Below are positions 54,856-63,946 of a stretch of DNA of 64,000 bases, piece by piece; the stretch's first letter is position 1; the number at the start of each line of letters is the position of its first letter. The translations under genes were made by a program, and so were the position numbers. The notes below the pieces were generated by a model. That model saw only the letters and a list, made by a program, of their open reading frames with translations. It was not told the DNA's origin and ran no database searches. The stretch comes from Bacteroidota bacterium. GTDB lineage: Bacteria > Bacteroidota > Bacteroidia > 2-12-FULL-35-15. The stretch spans positions 43,866-107,865 of the forward strand of contig CANJYB010000015.1 in the NCBI GenBank assembly GCA_947479085.1, read 5' to 3'.

Positions 54856-56493
54856 TTACCACTTAAAGATGTCTTTTATAGAAAGAGGCCGTTCTTTTAT
54901 TCTCCAACTGAAATCCTTTAATTTCAGTTCTTTTATGTCTATCTGTTCAAGAGGATAAATGGTAGCATCGGGTTTTGTAATAAAAGTAATATGGTCGATG
55001 GCATTATTTTTTAAATAAATGTTCAGGTCACTGCAATCTGCCCTGTTTACCGCTTTTAATATTTTTTTGTCTTTTACATAATAAATGGTTTGCCCGTTTC
55101 CTTCCACATGCACCAGATACAGGTCATTGTCTTTAAAATAACCTTTCATTTGTTTTCCCCTAATCTGGTTAAAGCGTAAACTATCTTCCTGTGAAACAAG
55201 AAAGCTATTGCCTTTCATATTCATTGATTTGATGGACTTTTCACCAATTACAAGGTTGATGCTATCGGCAGTAAGTTGGTTTTCTTCGGACCATAGCGTA
55301 GGGGTACCAAATAACCGCATAGTAGAATCGGTCAAATTATAAAACATAGAATCGCATTTGCCTTGCAAATCCTTTTTGAAGAATTTTACTTTGTGATAAG
55401 CAAAAAGCTGGTTACTTGCTTTTTTTTGCTTGTCATTTCTTGGGGTAGACTTATTATTACTTTGGCCTTCCTTGCTCTTCTCTTCTGTTTTTTGATTTTT
55501 TATTTTAGTCTTTTGATTCCTGACACTATCCTGTTCGCCAATGGCTTTAAGGGTATCTGCATGAACAAATAAAGTATCCTTTTCATATTTCTGGGTAAGC
55601 AAGGCATGACCGGTAACTATTGATACATTTGTAAATTCATAATGAAGTGCTAAATCTCCTTTGATATCAATATGATTGGCAGTATCTATAACGTTAACAT
55701 TTTTTACCGCGCGGCCTATGCCTTTGTTCCTGTCATAGTAAAGGCTGTCACCAAACATTTTTTGTTCTTTAGTAAGAATGTAAGAATGTTTGCTGAAACG
55801 GGATAAATCTTTCTTTGTATCATACCATCCGTCTTCGCAGTAGATAGAATTCTCCTTGCTTTTAATGGTGGTGGGGCCATGGAAATAAGTGATTTTAGTG
55901 GTAGTGTTGTAACGCATCGTATCACTGTTAATTACAAATTCAGGATTAGTAAGCACTACATTTTTTTTAAAATTCAATTCATTTGTTTTTGCAAAATAAT
56001 ACCCCTGCTCACTGGTTAATACATTATCCTTATTGGTGATTTTTGCCGGGGTGGTGTAATACCCCATACTTGTCCCCATATCATAATTTAAGACATCGGT
56101 AGAAAGATGCATATCCCCTTTGTCAACAATTACATTTTGAGAAATAAGTGCATGCTTTGTATTTCCATCGTATTTAAGTAAATCTCCATACATATGAATA
56201 CTATCATTCTGATTTACATGAATATGCCCGAATGCATCTAAAGAATTATTTTCATAGAGGTAAGCACTGTCGCAAAACATGAAGGTGTTTTCCTGCTGAA
56301 ATTCCACATCACCAATTAAACGTTGTGCGCCATTTCCGAGATTTTTATCAAACTTCAGCGAGCCTGCATGAACTACCTTTACTTTTTTTTGAGAATAGGA
56401 AAGGAGAGGGGTAAACAAAAGGAAACAAAAAACCGAAAATAAATACGGAATTACTTTATTGTAAATCGGTTTTTTATTTTCGGTTTGATTCAT
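54856..56493 (-). CDS. OstA/LptA-like lipopolysaccharide transport protein
   Basis: A 545-residue exported protein; hydrophobic signal at about 13-34. Residues about 40-300 hold the repeated beta strands of the OstA/LptA fold (LIGDVEFQQENTFMFCDSAY, AFGHIHVNQNDSIHMYGDLL, MHLSTDVLNYD). A Lys/Glu-rich insert (about 325-355) separates a second similar beta region (about 360-510). In Bacteroidota such long OstA-like proteins are thought to form part of the LPS bridge between the membranes. It is 38 bp downstream of purA and in the same direction. Confidence 0.85.
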   Translation of the reverse strand: MNQTENKKPIYNKVIPYLFSVFCFLLFTPLLSYSQKKVKVVHAGSLKFDKNLGNGAQRLIGDVEFQQENTFMFCDSAYLYENNSLDAFGHIHVNQNDSIHMYGDLLKYDGNTKHALISQNVIVDKGDMHLSTDVLNYDMGTSMGYYTTPAKITNKDNVLTSEQGYYFAKTNELNFKKNVVLTNPEFVINSDTMRYNTTTKITYFHGPTTIKSKENSIYCEDGWYDTKKDLSRFSKHSYILTKEQKMFGDSLYYDRNKGIGRAVKNVNVIDTANHIDIKGDLALHYEFTNVSIVTGHALLTQKYEKDTLFVHADTLKAIGEQDSVRNQKTKIKNQKTEEKSKEGQSNNKSTPRNDKQKKASNQLFAYHKVKFFKKDLQGKCDSMFYNLTDSTMRLFGTPTLWSEENQLTADSINLVIGEKSIKSMNMKGNSFLVSQEDSLRFNQIRGKQMKGYFKDNDLYLVHVEGNGQTIYYVKDKKILKAVNRADCSDLNIYLKNNAIDHITFITKPDATIYPLEQIDIKELKLKDFSWRIKERPLSIKDIFKW

Positions 56494-56530
56494 TGTTATT
56501 GGTATAAAAGGATTTGCCCTTAGGCAATTA

Positions 56531-57811
56531 CTATACCAACTCTTTATTGCGAATTAATGTTTGAGTGCGGTTAGGACCCACAGAAACAATTGAAATAGGA
56601 ACGCCCGTTGCCTGTTCTATAAAATTGATATAGTCATTCAATGCTTCCGGCATTTCTTCCGGATTGTGCAGCCCGGTAAGGTCCTTGTTCCATCCTTTCA
56701 GTTCAACATAAACAGGAGAAAGTAATTCGGGAGAATAATCATAAGGCAGATAATCTATTTGTTTTCCTTCATAACTGTAATGAGTACAAACTTTAATAGT
56801 TTCAAATCCGCTGAGTATATCTGCTTTCATCATCATTAACTCGGTAACTCCATTTATCATAACGGCATATTTAAGAGCGGGCAAATCCAGCCATCCGGTG
56901 CGTCTTGGTCTGCCTGTGGTAGAACCAAACTCATTACCTGTTTTTCGGATTTGTTCACCCGTTGCATCTTCCAGTTCAGTTGGGAAAGGACCGCTTCCCA
57001 CTCTTGTACAATAAGCTTTGAAAATACCAATAACGTTCCCGATTTTATTTGGTGCTATTCCCAAACCGGTACATGCTCCAGCACATATAGTGTTGGAAGA
57101 AGTTACAAATGGATAAGAACCAAAATCAATATCCAGCAAAGAACCTTGTGCACCTTCAGCAAGGATAGCTTGGTTGTTTTTTAAAGCATCATTAATATAA
57201 TGTTCGCTTTCCACACGAACCAATCCTTTCAATACTTCAATGCCTTCGAACCATGCTGGTTCCAGCTCCTCCAGTTTATAATCATATTGATGAAAAGCCA
57301 ACAATTGTTTATGTTTTTCAACTAAGGCAAGGTATTTTTCTTTGAAGTTGGGGTTATCAATATCTCCGACACGTAAACCATTTCTACCGGTTTTATCCAT
57401 ATAAGTAGGACCAATACCTTTCAGTGTGGAGCCTATTTTTTCCTTTCCCTTAGAAGCTTCTGATGCCGCATCTAATAAACGATGAGTAGGTAAAATCAAG
57501 TGTGCCCTTTTTGAAATCAGTAATTTCGCTTTTACATCCACACCTAATTTAATAAGTGCATCAATTTCTTTTTTGAAAACTACCGGGTCAATTACCACTC
57601 CGTTACCTATTATATTCACCGCTTTTGGGTGAAATATTCCGGATGGAATAGTATGCAATACATGCTTGATTCCATTGAATTCAAGTGTATGTCCTGCATT
57701 TGGTCCGCCCTGAAAGCGACCTATGATATCATATTTAGGTGTTAATACATCAACTATTTTCCCTTTTCCTTCGTCTCCCCACTGAAGACCCAATAATACA
57801 TCTACTTTCAT
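56531..57811 (-). CDS. purA: Adenylosuccinate synthetase
   Basis: A 426-residue enzyme that joins IMP and aspartate with GTP to form adenylosuccinate, the first committed step to AMP. GTP-binding start DVLLGLQWGDEGKGKIVD; catalytic Asp and His in that motif and in GPNAGHTL; later blocks GTLKGIGPTYMDK, SSNTICAGACTGLGI and TTGRPRRTGWLD. Full length. Next upstream are STAS and Fur genes in the same direction, an order that appears to recur in Bacteroidota. Confidence 0.97.
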   Translation of the reverse strand: MKVDVLLGLQWGDEGKGKIVDVLTPKYDIIGRFQGGPNAGHTLEFNGIKHVLHTIPSGIFHPKAVNIIGNGVVIDPVVFKKEIDALIKLGVDVKAKLLISKRAHLILPTHRLLDAASEASKGKEKIGSTLKGIGPTYMDKTGRNGLRVGDIDNPNFKEKYLALVEKHKQLLAFHQYDYKLEELEPAWFEGIEVLKGLVRVESEHYINDALKNNQAILAEGAQGSLLDIDFGSYPFVTSSNTICAGACTGLGIAPNKIGNVIGIFKAYCTRVGSGPFPTELEDATGEQIRKTGNEFGSTTGRPRRTGWLDLPALKYAVMINGVTELMMMKADILSGFETIKVCTHYSYEGKQIDYLPYDYSPELLSPVYVELKGWNKDLTGLHNPEEMPEALNDYINFIEQATGVPISIVSVGPNRTQTLIRNKELV

Positions 57812-57880
57812 TCTTCAACTAATTACGCAGGCATTCCTGTTCAAAATACCTGCAATTTATTTATTAAAATTCTTTTTGGA

Positions 57881-58228
57881 TTATTTATTCAATAAGGCTA
57901 CTGCGTCTTCCTGAGTTTCGCAAACATTAAATATACTGTCAAGTTTGGTAATAATCAGAAGCTCTTTATTTTTTTCGTTTACATAACAAATGGCCACATC
58001 ACCTCCGGCTTTTCTGCATTTAGTCAAAATATTGATTAATACATTAAGTCCGCTACTGTTAATGTATCTCAAATCTTTCAGGTTCAGTAATACTTTGTTG
58101 TTTCCTTTTGCGATGGCATCAATTACTTCATCTACCATTGTTTTGCTTTGTTCACGGTCAATCAGTTCTCCAAACAGTTGAAATATTCTGATATCGTCAT
58201 GCGAAGTTGTTTTGTATTGAAAAAGCAT
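57881..58228 (-). CDS. STAS-domain protein (anti-sigma factor antagonist type)
   Basis: A 115-residue single STAS domain, similar to SpoIIAA/RsbV. The region KVLLNLKDLRYINSSGLNVLINI holds the phosphorylatable serine site (NSSGL) of these proteins. In partner switching it is phosphorylated by a kinase/anti-sigma factor and dephosphorylated by a SpoIIE/RsbU phosphatase. A TPR/SpoIIE gene lies about 550 bp upstream in the same direction with the fur gene between, a plausible partner. The kinase partner is not in the window. It is 8 bp downstream of fur. Confidence 0.88.
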   Translation of the reverse strand: MLFQYKTTSHDDIRIFQLFGELIDREQSKTMVDEVIDAIAKGNNKVLLNLKDLRYINSSGLNVLINILTKCRKAGGDVAICYVNEKNKELLIITKLDSIFNVCETQEDAVALLNK

Positions 58229-58236
58229 AATTATAT

Positions 58237-58719
58237 TTATTTTGTTATTTTTTTCTTGTGTTCACATACTCCATTCTTCTCTAACTTATTGCATTTACCA
58301 TATAAATTAAGCGAATGATGGTCTATTTCAAATCCTAATATTTCAGATGCTGTTTTTTGTATCTGCTGAATTCTTGGATCACAGAATTCAAATACCTTTT
58401 CACAGTCCTGGCATATCAAATGGTCGTGCTGTTTAAACTCATACGACCTTTCAAATTGTGCAAGGTTTTTACCAAACTGGTGTTTGGTAACAAGGTTACT
58501 TTCCAGCAAAAGTTCTATTGTATTATACAGCGTAGCCCGGCTTACCCTGTACTTTTTATTTTTCATTTGAAGATAAAGAGACTCAATATCAAAATGCCCG
58601 CTTTGCGTGTATATTTCATTCAGTATCGCAAAACGTTCCGGTGTTTTACGATGACTGTGTTCTGCCAAATACTGAGAAAATAATTGTTTAACAGTTTCTT
58701 TAATTTCTGTTGTAGACAT
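58237..58719 (-). CDS. Fur-family transcriptional regulator
   Basis: A 160-residue protein. N-terminal winged helix (about 15-85: [30 protein letters not shown]) and C-terminal dimerisation/metal domain with [15 protein letters not shown] (His, Cys-x-x-Cys) and a second Cys pair ([15 protein letters not shown]). The metal sensed (iron, zinc or peroxide via iron) cannot be decided. It is the first gene of a leftward fur-STAS-purA cluster with an 8-bp gap to STAS. Confidence 0.92.
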   Translation of the reverse strand: MSTTEIKETVKQLFSQYLAEHSHRKTPERFAILNEIYTQSGHFDIESLYLQMKNKKYRVSRATLYNTIELLLESNLVTKHQFGKNLAQFERSYEFKQHDHLICQDCEKVFEFCDPRIQQIQKTASEILGFEIDHHSLNLYGKCNKLEKNGVCEHKKKITK

Positions 58720-58774
58720 ACCTTAAAAATGAAAGGTTAAAGATACGATTAATTTTGGTTTTATATTCTTTTTA

Positions 58775-61150
58775 TCATACTCGCACGCCCATTACAAGTA
58801 TATCATCTATTTGATCTAAATCCTTTCTGTAATCGGTAATGAATTTATCTAAAAAATAACCTTGTTCTACCATTGACTTATCCTGAATCGAAAGAATTAA
58901 ATCTTTGAACCTTTTTTTTGTTAATTTCTTTTTACCTGATTCACCTCCAAACTGATCAGCAAAACCATCTGTGAAAAGGTAAATGTTGTCTCCTTTATTT
59001 AATTTTAATTTATGGTTGGTGAAAGGATGGTTATATTCATACTTGCCAATCGGCTGTTTGTCTGCTTTCGCTTCAATAAAAGCGGGCTCTTTTTCATCCG
59101 AAGCTTCAATTGCATAAGATTGGTTACCACGAACTATCCAGAGGGGGCTGTTTGCTCCCGCATACTCCACTTCAACTGTTTTATCTGTAATATTATGTTT
59201 AATACTAACTAAGGAAATATCCATACCATCCTGAATATTGTCTTCACTTTTGGAGAAGTTTTCCACAACTATTTCTTTTGTTTTATCAAGGATGTCAGAT
59301 GGTTTTATTAATCCAAATTCGCGAACAGAACGGTTTAATGCATTATGACAAACCACCGAAACCATTGCTCCCGGAACACCATGGCCGGTGCAGTCGCAGG
59401 CTGCGAATAAAAGGATTTGATGATGTGCTGATTTACCGATGTGCGGATGTCCTTCATCGGTATATTGTTTCATCATTTCATCGGTATATTTAATTGTTTC
59501 CATCCAGTAAAAATCGCCTGCAACAATATCTTTGGGTTTGTAAACAATAAATGAATCCGGTAAGTTCTGCCTGATTAAATTGGAAGGGGGCAGGATGGCG
59601 GTCTGAATTCGCAAAGCGTATTCAATACTCTTGGTAATTTCTTTGTTTTTATGTTCCACCAATTCCTTTTGAACAGTAATAATTAAATTATCTTTTTGCT
59701 TTCTTCGATTGTTCCTGAAACTAATTCCTGCAATTATTAGCATTAATGCAAAACCTCCGAAAAGTGAATTCCTAAGGTTTTTCTGCTTTTCTATTTCTTC
59801 TTTGGCGAGTGCATCTTTTTTAGCCTGCTCTACTTTCGCAATGATTTCTTTTTGATTAAATTCATATTGCATAGTTAACTCAGTAAATTTGTTTTTGTTT
59901 TCATCCGAATAGATTGAATCTTTTAACGCATGAAATAATGTTTGAAAATCGAATGCAGCCTTGTAATTTCCTGTTTTTGAATAGACTTCGAAAAGTGTAG
60001 CGTACGAATCTTTGATTAAATTCTTCGAGCCGATTTGTTTTGCCAATGCTAGTGCTTTGTCGGTATTCTGAATAGCCTCATTGTATTTGCCTTGTAATTC
60101 ATTTACTGTGGCAAGGTAATTATAACATTGAGAAGCACCTCGTTTATCGCCAATGTCTTCCCTTATTATTAAGGAATAGTTCAGATTAATAATTGAAGTG
60201 GAATAATCACCTAATTTAAAATACACTTTTCCGATGCTGAAATATGAAAATGCGATACCATATTTATTTCCTATTTCTTTATACTTATTTAAACAATCAG
60301 TATAATTTTTTAAAGCACTGCGATAATTTTTCTGTTCAAAATAGATATCCCCAATCGCGCTCTGCGATAACAAAAAATCTGTTTTGTCGTTTATCTCTTC
60401 ATATAAAGTTGAAGCTTTGTTATAATTTAACAAAGCATCTTTAAACTTTTTTTGCAGGATGTAAACATTTCCAATATTGAAGTAGGAATCAGCCATACCT
60501 GATTTATCCCCGATTTTTTGCATAAATTCAAGTGATTTCACAAAATTGACATAAGCCTCAGAATAATTGCTTTGTTTGGTATATATACTCCCTAAATTGT
60601 AATATTGGGTGGTGACACTGTATTTATCATCCAGTTCATTATATATTTTTAATGCTTCACCGTATTTTGAAACTGCTTCGGGATAATAGCCTTGTTGATT
60701 ATAAATGTTTCCAATATTTCCATAACCTGCAGCAATTCCTTTTTTATCATTCATTTCTTTCGAAATGTTTAAATATTTGGTATAGTAATCCAAAGCAATG
60801 GTGTAGTTTCCTTTATCTTCGTTAATGATTCCAATGCTATTATAGGCATTGGCAATTCCACTTTTATACCCTATCTGATTGGATAATAACAAACATTTTT
60901 CTGCATATTCCATTGACTTATTGGGGTTGTTGCCCCAATACATGGTACTTATTTTATTTAGCAATTTAGCTTTAACAGAATCTTCAATGGTTGGTAATTG
61001 GGAAGTTGAATTTCTTTTGTCATATTTTTCAATCTCATTTTTCAGACTATCCACTTTATTCTGATTTTGGGCAGAAGTGGTGAACAATGAACAGGGAACA
61101 ATGAACATTGAACAGTATATAAAGAAGATTTTTAAAAATTGTTTTTTCAT
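58775..61150 (-). CDS. TPR sensor protein with SpoIIE-type PP2C phosphatase domain (second paralogue)
   Basis: A 791-residue protein from the ATG at 61150; a GTG at 61168 in the same frame overlaps a -7 promoter element and is less likely. Signal/anchor 1-25; about nine TPR units over 60-430, each with the pattern YYNLGSIYTKQSNYSEAYVN; coiled coil; membrane span near 465-482; SpoIIE phosphatase about 530-791 with VAGDFYW, ACDCTGHGVPGAM, DGMDISL, LFTDGFADQFGG and DDILVMG. Compared with the 14584-16554 paralogue, it has more TPRs and an insert in the phosphatase domain. The STAS protein at 57881 is a likely substrate. Confidence 0.9.
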   Translation of the reverse strand: MKKQFLKIFFIYCSMFIVPCSLFTTSAQNQNKVDSLKNEIEKYDKRNSTSQLPTIEDSVKAKLLNKISTMYWGNNPNKSMEYAEKCLLLSNQIGYKSGIANAYNSIGIINEDKGNYTIALDYYTKYLNISKEMNDKKGIAAGYGNIGNIYNQQGYYPEAVSKYGEALKIYNELDDKYSVTTQYYNLGSIYTKQSNYSEAYVNFVKSLEFMQKIGDKSGMADSYFNIGNVYILQKKFKDALLNYNKASTLYEEINDKTDFLLSQSAIGDIYFEQKNYRSALKNYTDCLNKYKEIGNKYGIAFSYFSIGKVYFKLGDYSTSIINLNYSLIIREDIGDKRGASQCYNYLATVNELQGKYNEAIQNTDKALALAKQIGSKNLIKDSYATLFEVYSKTGNYKAAFDFQTLFHALKDSIYSDENKNKFTELTMQYEFNQKEIIAKVEQAKKDALAKEEIEKQKNLRNSLFGGFALMLIIAGISFRNNRRKQKDNLIITVQKELVEHKNKEITKSIEYALRIQTAILPPSNLIRQNLPDSFIVYKPKDIVAGDFYWMETIKYTDEMMKQYTDEGHPHIGKSAHHQILLFAACDCTGHGVPGAMVSVVCHNALNRSVREFGLIKPSDILDKTKEIVVENFSKSEDNIQDGMDISLVSIKHNITDKTVEVEYAGANSPLWIVRGNQSYAIEASDEKEPAFIEAKADKQPIGKYEYNHPFTNHKLKLNKGDNIYLFTDGFADQFGGESGKKKLTKKRFKDLILSIQDKSMVEQGYFLDKFITDYRKDLDQIDDILVMGVRV

Positions 61151-61167
61151 AACTATTGAAATCGACA

Positions 61168-61175
61168 CAAATATA
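61168..61175 (-). promoter_or_regulatory. -7 promoter element deciding the start of the SpoIIE gene
   Basis: TATATTTG on the minus strand (CAAATATA on the plus strand) matches TAnnTTTG and lies 18 bases before the ATG at 61150. No TTG at the expected distance is seen. Confidence 0.45.
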
Positions 61176-61216
61176 TTAAATTAGTAGTTGGTTAAGGGTT
61201 ATTATTCCAAAGTAAA

Positions 61217-61250
61217 AAAGTCCAAAGTTAGCTATGTAACTTTGGACTTT
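61217..61250 (-). terminator. Intrinsic terminator of the SBBP-repeat gene
   Basis: Perfect 14-bp arms (AAAGTCCAAAGTTA, 61217-61230, and TAACTTTGGACTTT, 61237-61250), loop GCTATG. On the minus strand it continues into a run of T, ending the SBBP-repeat T9SS transcript. Confidence 0.85.
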
Positions 61251-61260
61251 GCCCTATTTA

Positions 61261-61291
61261 CCTCCGAAGGAGCTTCAGGCTCCTTTGGAGG
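61261..61291. repeat. CCTCC palindrome, copy 2
   Basis: Arms CCTCCGAAGGAGC (61261-61273) and GCTCCTTTGGAGG (61279-61291, one G-T pair). The string CTTTGGAGGTTAAT recurs directly at its right. Related in ends to the element at 39581-39612. It is in the 3' region of the SBBP gene. Confidence 0.7.
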
Positions 61292-61308
61292 TTAATAAAC
61301 TTTGGAGG

Positions 61309-63693
61309 TTAATCTACCACTATTTTTTTATTAATTGTTTTTGTTGTTTTGTTTGTCGGACTTTCAGAAATGATAACAAAATAAATTCCTTTTGCATAGC
61401 CTGACATATCAAGAGTTAGTTGTTTCTCATTTGTTGTCATCTGTTGAACACATTCCCCAAGCAGGTTCATTACTTTAATTGACGTATTAGTTTGTTTTTC
61501 AGTAAATGAAATTATTGTTTCACTGCTAAATGGATTAGGAGCGATAGTAATCTGCTCAACATTTGGGTTTAATTTATCGGCAGGAATGCCAACCGGTAAA
61601 CTGCATATCATTACTAAATCTGAATCCGCACAATAATTTTGCTGAAGGAAAAGAGTATCTATTGGTGTAATAACAACAGTATACATAGTATCTCTTCCTA
61701 ATCCCGGAATGTCTACCATCACTGTATAGCTACCTGTATCAAGATTTACGAAAGAATAATATCCGTTTAAATCAGTTGTTGTTGCGGCAACTGCGCTTCC
61801 TCCCGGGTTGTGACGTATTTTTATATTTACATTTGGGTCAGGGTCCTGTGTTCTGATGGTTCCTCCTCCATAACCGGACATGGCACCCACTCCGTAATTT
61901 GATGTTTGTGAAACATAGCCACTTATTATTCCTGAACCCGACATAGGCGGACTTGGTATCATATCGATGGTTACGTAATCGGAGTTCGAACAGGTATGTG
62001 CCCAGGTATTTACAGAATCCCACATAAATTTATTGTCATTATAAGTAGGAATGAGATTTGGAAAAAGGGAAGAATCCGCTTTTGCCAAAACGCAATAATT
62101 AAGATTTAATACATTCGAAAAATGCGCCAAATTGCTACCCATCAGGTGAACCGAATCGGAATATTCGAGTAATCCCAAACTGTCTTTGCGGGCATATAAC
62201 CAGACCCAACCGGAAGTAATAGGAGTAGCCCCGGAAACAACTGTAACATAAACATCCGTTGCTGTGGTTTGCACTTTTGTTAGAAAATAATCGGAAGTGA
62301 TTCCACTTGCGGAGGAATTGAACAATGTATCTGCAGTGCCATTAAGCAATGTACTGGAACCATCAAAACTGCCGGCAATAACCATATTATCATCAATGCT
62401 TCCGGAAATAGCTGTTCCATGGTTTGAGCCATCCATTGTTTTTGCCCATTGTACAGTTCCATTATCATCGTATTTTAACAAAAACAAATCTGTTAATCCA
62501 CTAGGGCTACTGTAGTTATTTCCATTAATGGCAATAGGAGTGCTACTGTTTAAACTTCCACAGATATATACATTGCCACAATTGTCAGTATTTAACGCAT
62601 TTGATTTTTCATCACCGGCACCGGACACACTATACGCCCAAATAACAGTACCCGAGGAAGAATACTTTACAATGAAAACATCGTAAAGATGAGAGCCAAC
62701 CAAATAATTAGCTAAAGTAAAAGAAACGTTATCATCTGTGAACGAATTGCTGCTGTAGGAACCTGTTATATAAATATCACCACTTGCATCTGCACTAATG
62801 TCAGTTACTTCATCGCTGAAGCTTCCTCCTGCATAATGCGCCCATTGTAAAACTCCTGAAGAATTGATTTTTGCAATATATACATTTTCAGTTCCAATGT
62901 TTGTTAGAATAATTGGGCCCTCCAAAGTTAGGGTACCACTATAAAAACTACCGGTAATGTAAACATCCCCATTTAAATCGGTTGTAATTGCAGTTGAAAA
63001 ATCATTGGAACTTCCACCTCCGCTTTTTGCCCACTGAGCAGTGCCACCGTTATCATATTTAGCATAAAAAATATCCGCACCTCCTTGAGTGGTAAGTGTG
63101 GTGAGTCCTAAAACAAGGGTAGGACTTGTAAAATTACCGGTTATGTATATACTGGAATTGAAACCGATGGCCACATCATTGGCATTGTCATCTCCGGAGC
63201 CCCCTTCGCTGATGGCCCATAAAACAGTACCGGCCGCATCGTATTTAACAATAAAAATATCATTGGTTCCGGGATTTGAATTGTTTACAGTGGTACCTCC
63301 AAAGGTTATGCTTGGCCCATTAAAATGCCCAACCACAAACAGGTTTCCCAGAGAGTCCCTTGCTATGCTTGTTGCGGAATCAGCATCGGCTCCAATAGCA
63401 TTGTGTGCCCAAATTACATTTCCATCCTTATTGTACTTGGCTATAAACATATCATAGGTACCGGTGTTGGTCAGACTAATACCACTGGATCCAAAGGTTA
63501 ACGAAGAACTGGAGAAATACCCTACAGCGTAAACATTGCCGGTAGTATCGCCAGTTACACTTGTCACTATTTCGTTTCCATTATTCCCTCCTGCGCTAAC
63601 AGGTTGATAGAATTGCGGAGCGGTTTGGGAAAATGATTTAAAACCTAAGAGGCTTAGTAAAGCAAGGTAAATTAAGGTGTTGTTTTTTTTCAT
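61309..63693 (-). CDS. T9SS-secreted SBBP-repeat protein
   Basis: A 794-residue protein. Signal peptide 1-22 (ends FKSFSQ). Residues about 35-475 carry about eight SBBP-type beta-propeller repeats of 50-60 residues, each with GNVYAVGYF or GDVYITGSF, then DMFIAKYN and VIWAH. Next a beta region, then a carboxypeptidase-regulatory-like or SdrD-B-like segment (about 615-675: DLNGYYSFVNLDTGSYTV), and a type A T9SS sorting domain (about 720-794: TIAPNPFSSET, AKGIYFVII). It is a surface or secreted protein of unknown function. Ended by the hairpin at 61217-61250. Confidence 0.9.
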   Translation of the reverse strand: MKKNNTLIYLALLSLLGFKSFSQTAPQFYQPVSAGGNNGNEIVTSVTGDTTGNVYAVGYFSSSSLTFGSSGISLTNTGTYDMFIAKYNKDGNVIWAHNAIGADADSATSIARDSLGNLFVVGHFNGPSITFGGTTVNNSNPGTNDIFIVKYDAAGTVLWAISEGGSGDDNANDVAIGFNSSIYITGNFTSPTLVLGLTTLTTQGGADIFYAKYDNGGTAQWAKSGGGSSNDFSTAITTDLNGDVYITGSFYSGTLTLEGPIILTNIGTENVYIAKINSSGVLQWAHYAGGSFSDEVTDISADASGDIYITGSYSSNSFTDDNVSFTLANYLVGSHLYDVFIVKYSSSGTVIWAYSVSGAGDEKSNALNTDNCGNVYICGSLNSSTPIAINGNNYSSPSGLTDLFLLKYDDNGTVQWAKTMDGSNHGTAISGSIDDNMVIAGSFDGSSTLLNGTADTLFNSSASGITSDYFLTKVQTTATDVYVTVVSGATPITSGWVWLYARKDSLGLLEYSDSVHLMGSNLAHFSNVLNLNYCVLAKADSSLFPNLIPTYNDNKFMWDSVNTWAHTCSNSDYVTIDMIPSPPMSGSGIISGYVSQTSNYGVGAMSGYGGGTIRTQDPDPNVNIKIRHNPGGSAVAATTTDLNGYYSFVNLDTGSYTVMVDIPGLGRDTMYTVVITPIDTLFLQQNYCADSDLVMICSLPVGIPADKLNPNVEQITIAPNPFSSETIISFTEKQTNTSIKVMNLLGECVQQMTTNEKQLTLDMSGYAKGIYFVIISESPTNKTTKTINKKIVVD

Positions 63694-63918
63694 ACGGTGA
63701 TGATTAAGGGTTACTATTTTTTATTTGTATATTTATACGTCCTGAATATTTTTTGGTTTCATTCTCGATTTGTTAGTTATTAACAATTGATTGTTTTTAA
63801 TTTCAAATTTTAAGTTTTCTATGCATTAGTTTGGAGCATTTATTCAAACTATCGCACATATCCCTAAGATTATTTTTTGTATATAGATAATTATTTTATT
63901 CGTATGTACTTTAATATT

Positions 63919-63926
63919 TATATTTG
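63919..63926 (+). promoter_or_regulatory. -7 element for the gene at the right edge
   Basis: TATATTTG matches TAnnTTTG and ends 20 bases before the ATG at 63947. No TTG is at the ideal distance. Confidence 0.4.
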
Positions 63927-63946
63927 TAATAAAAATAATACGACTA

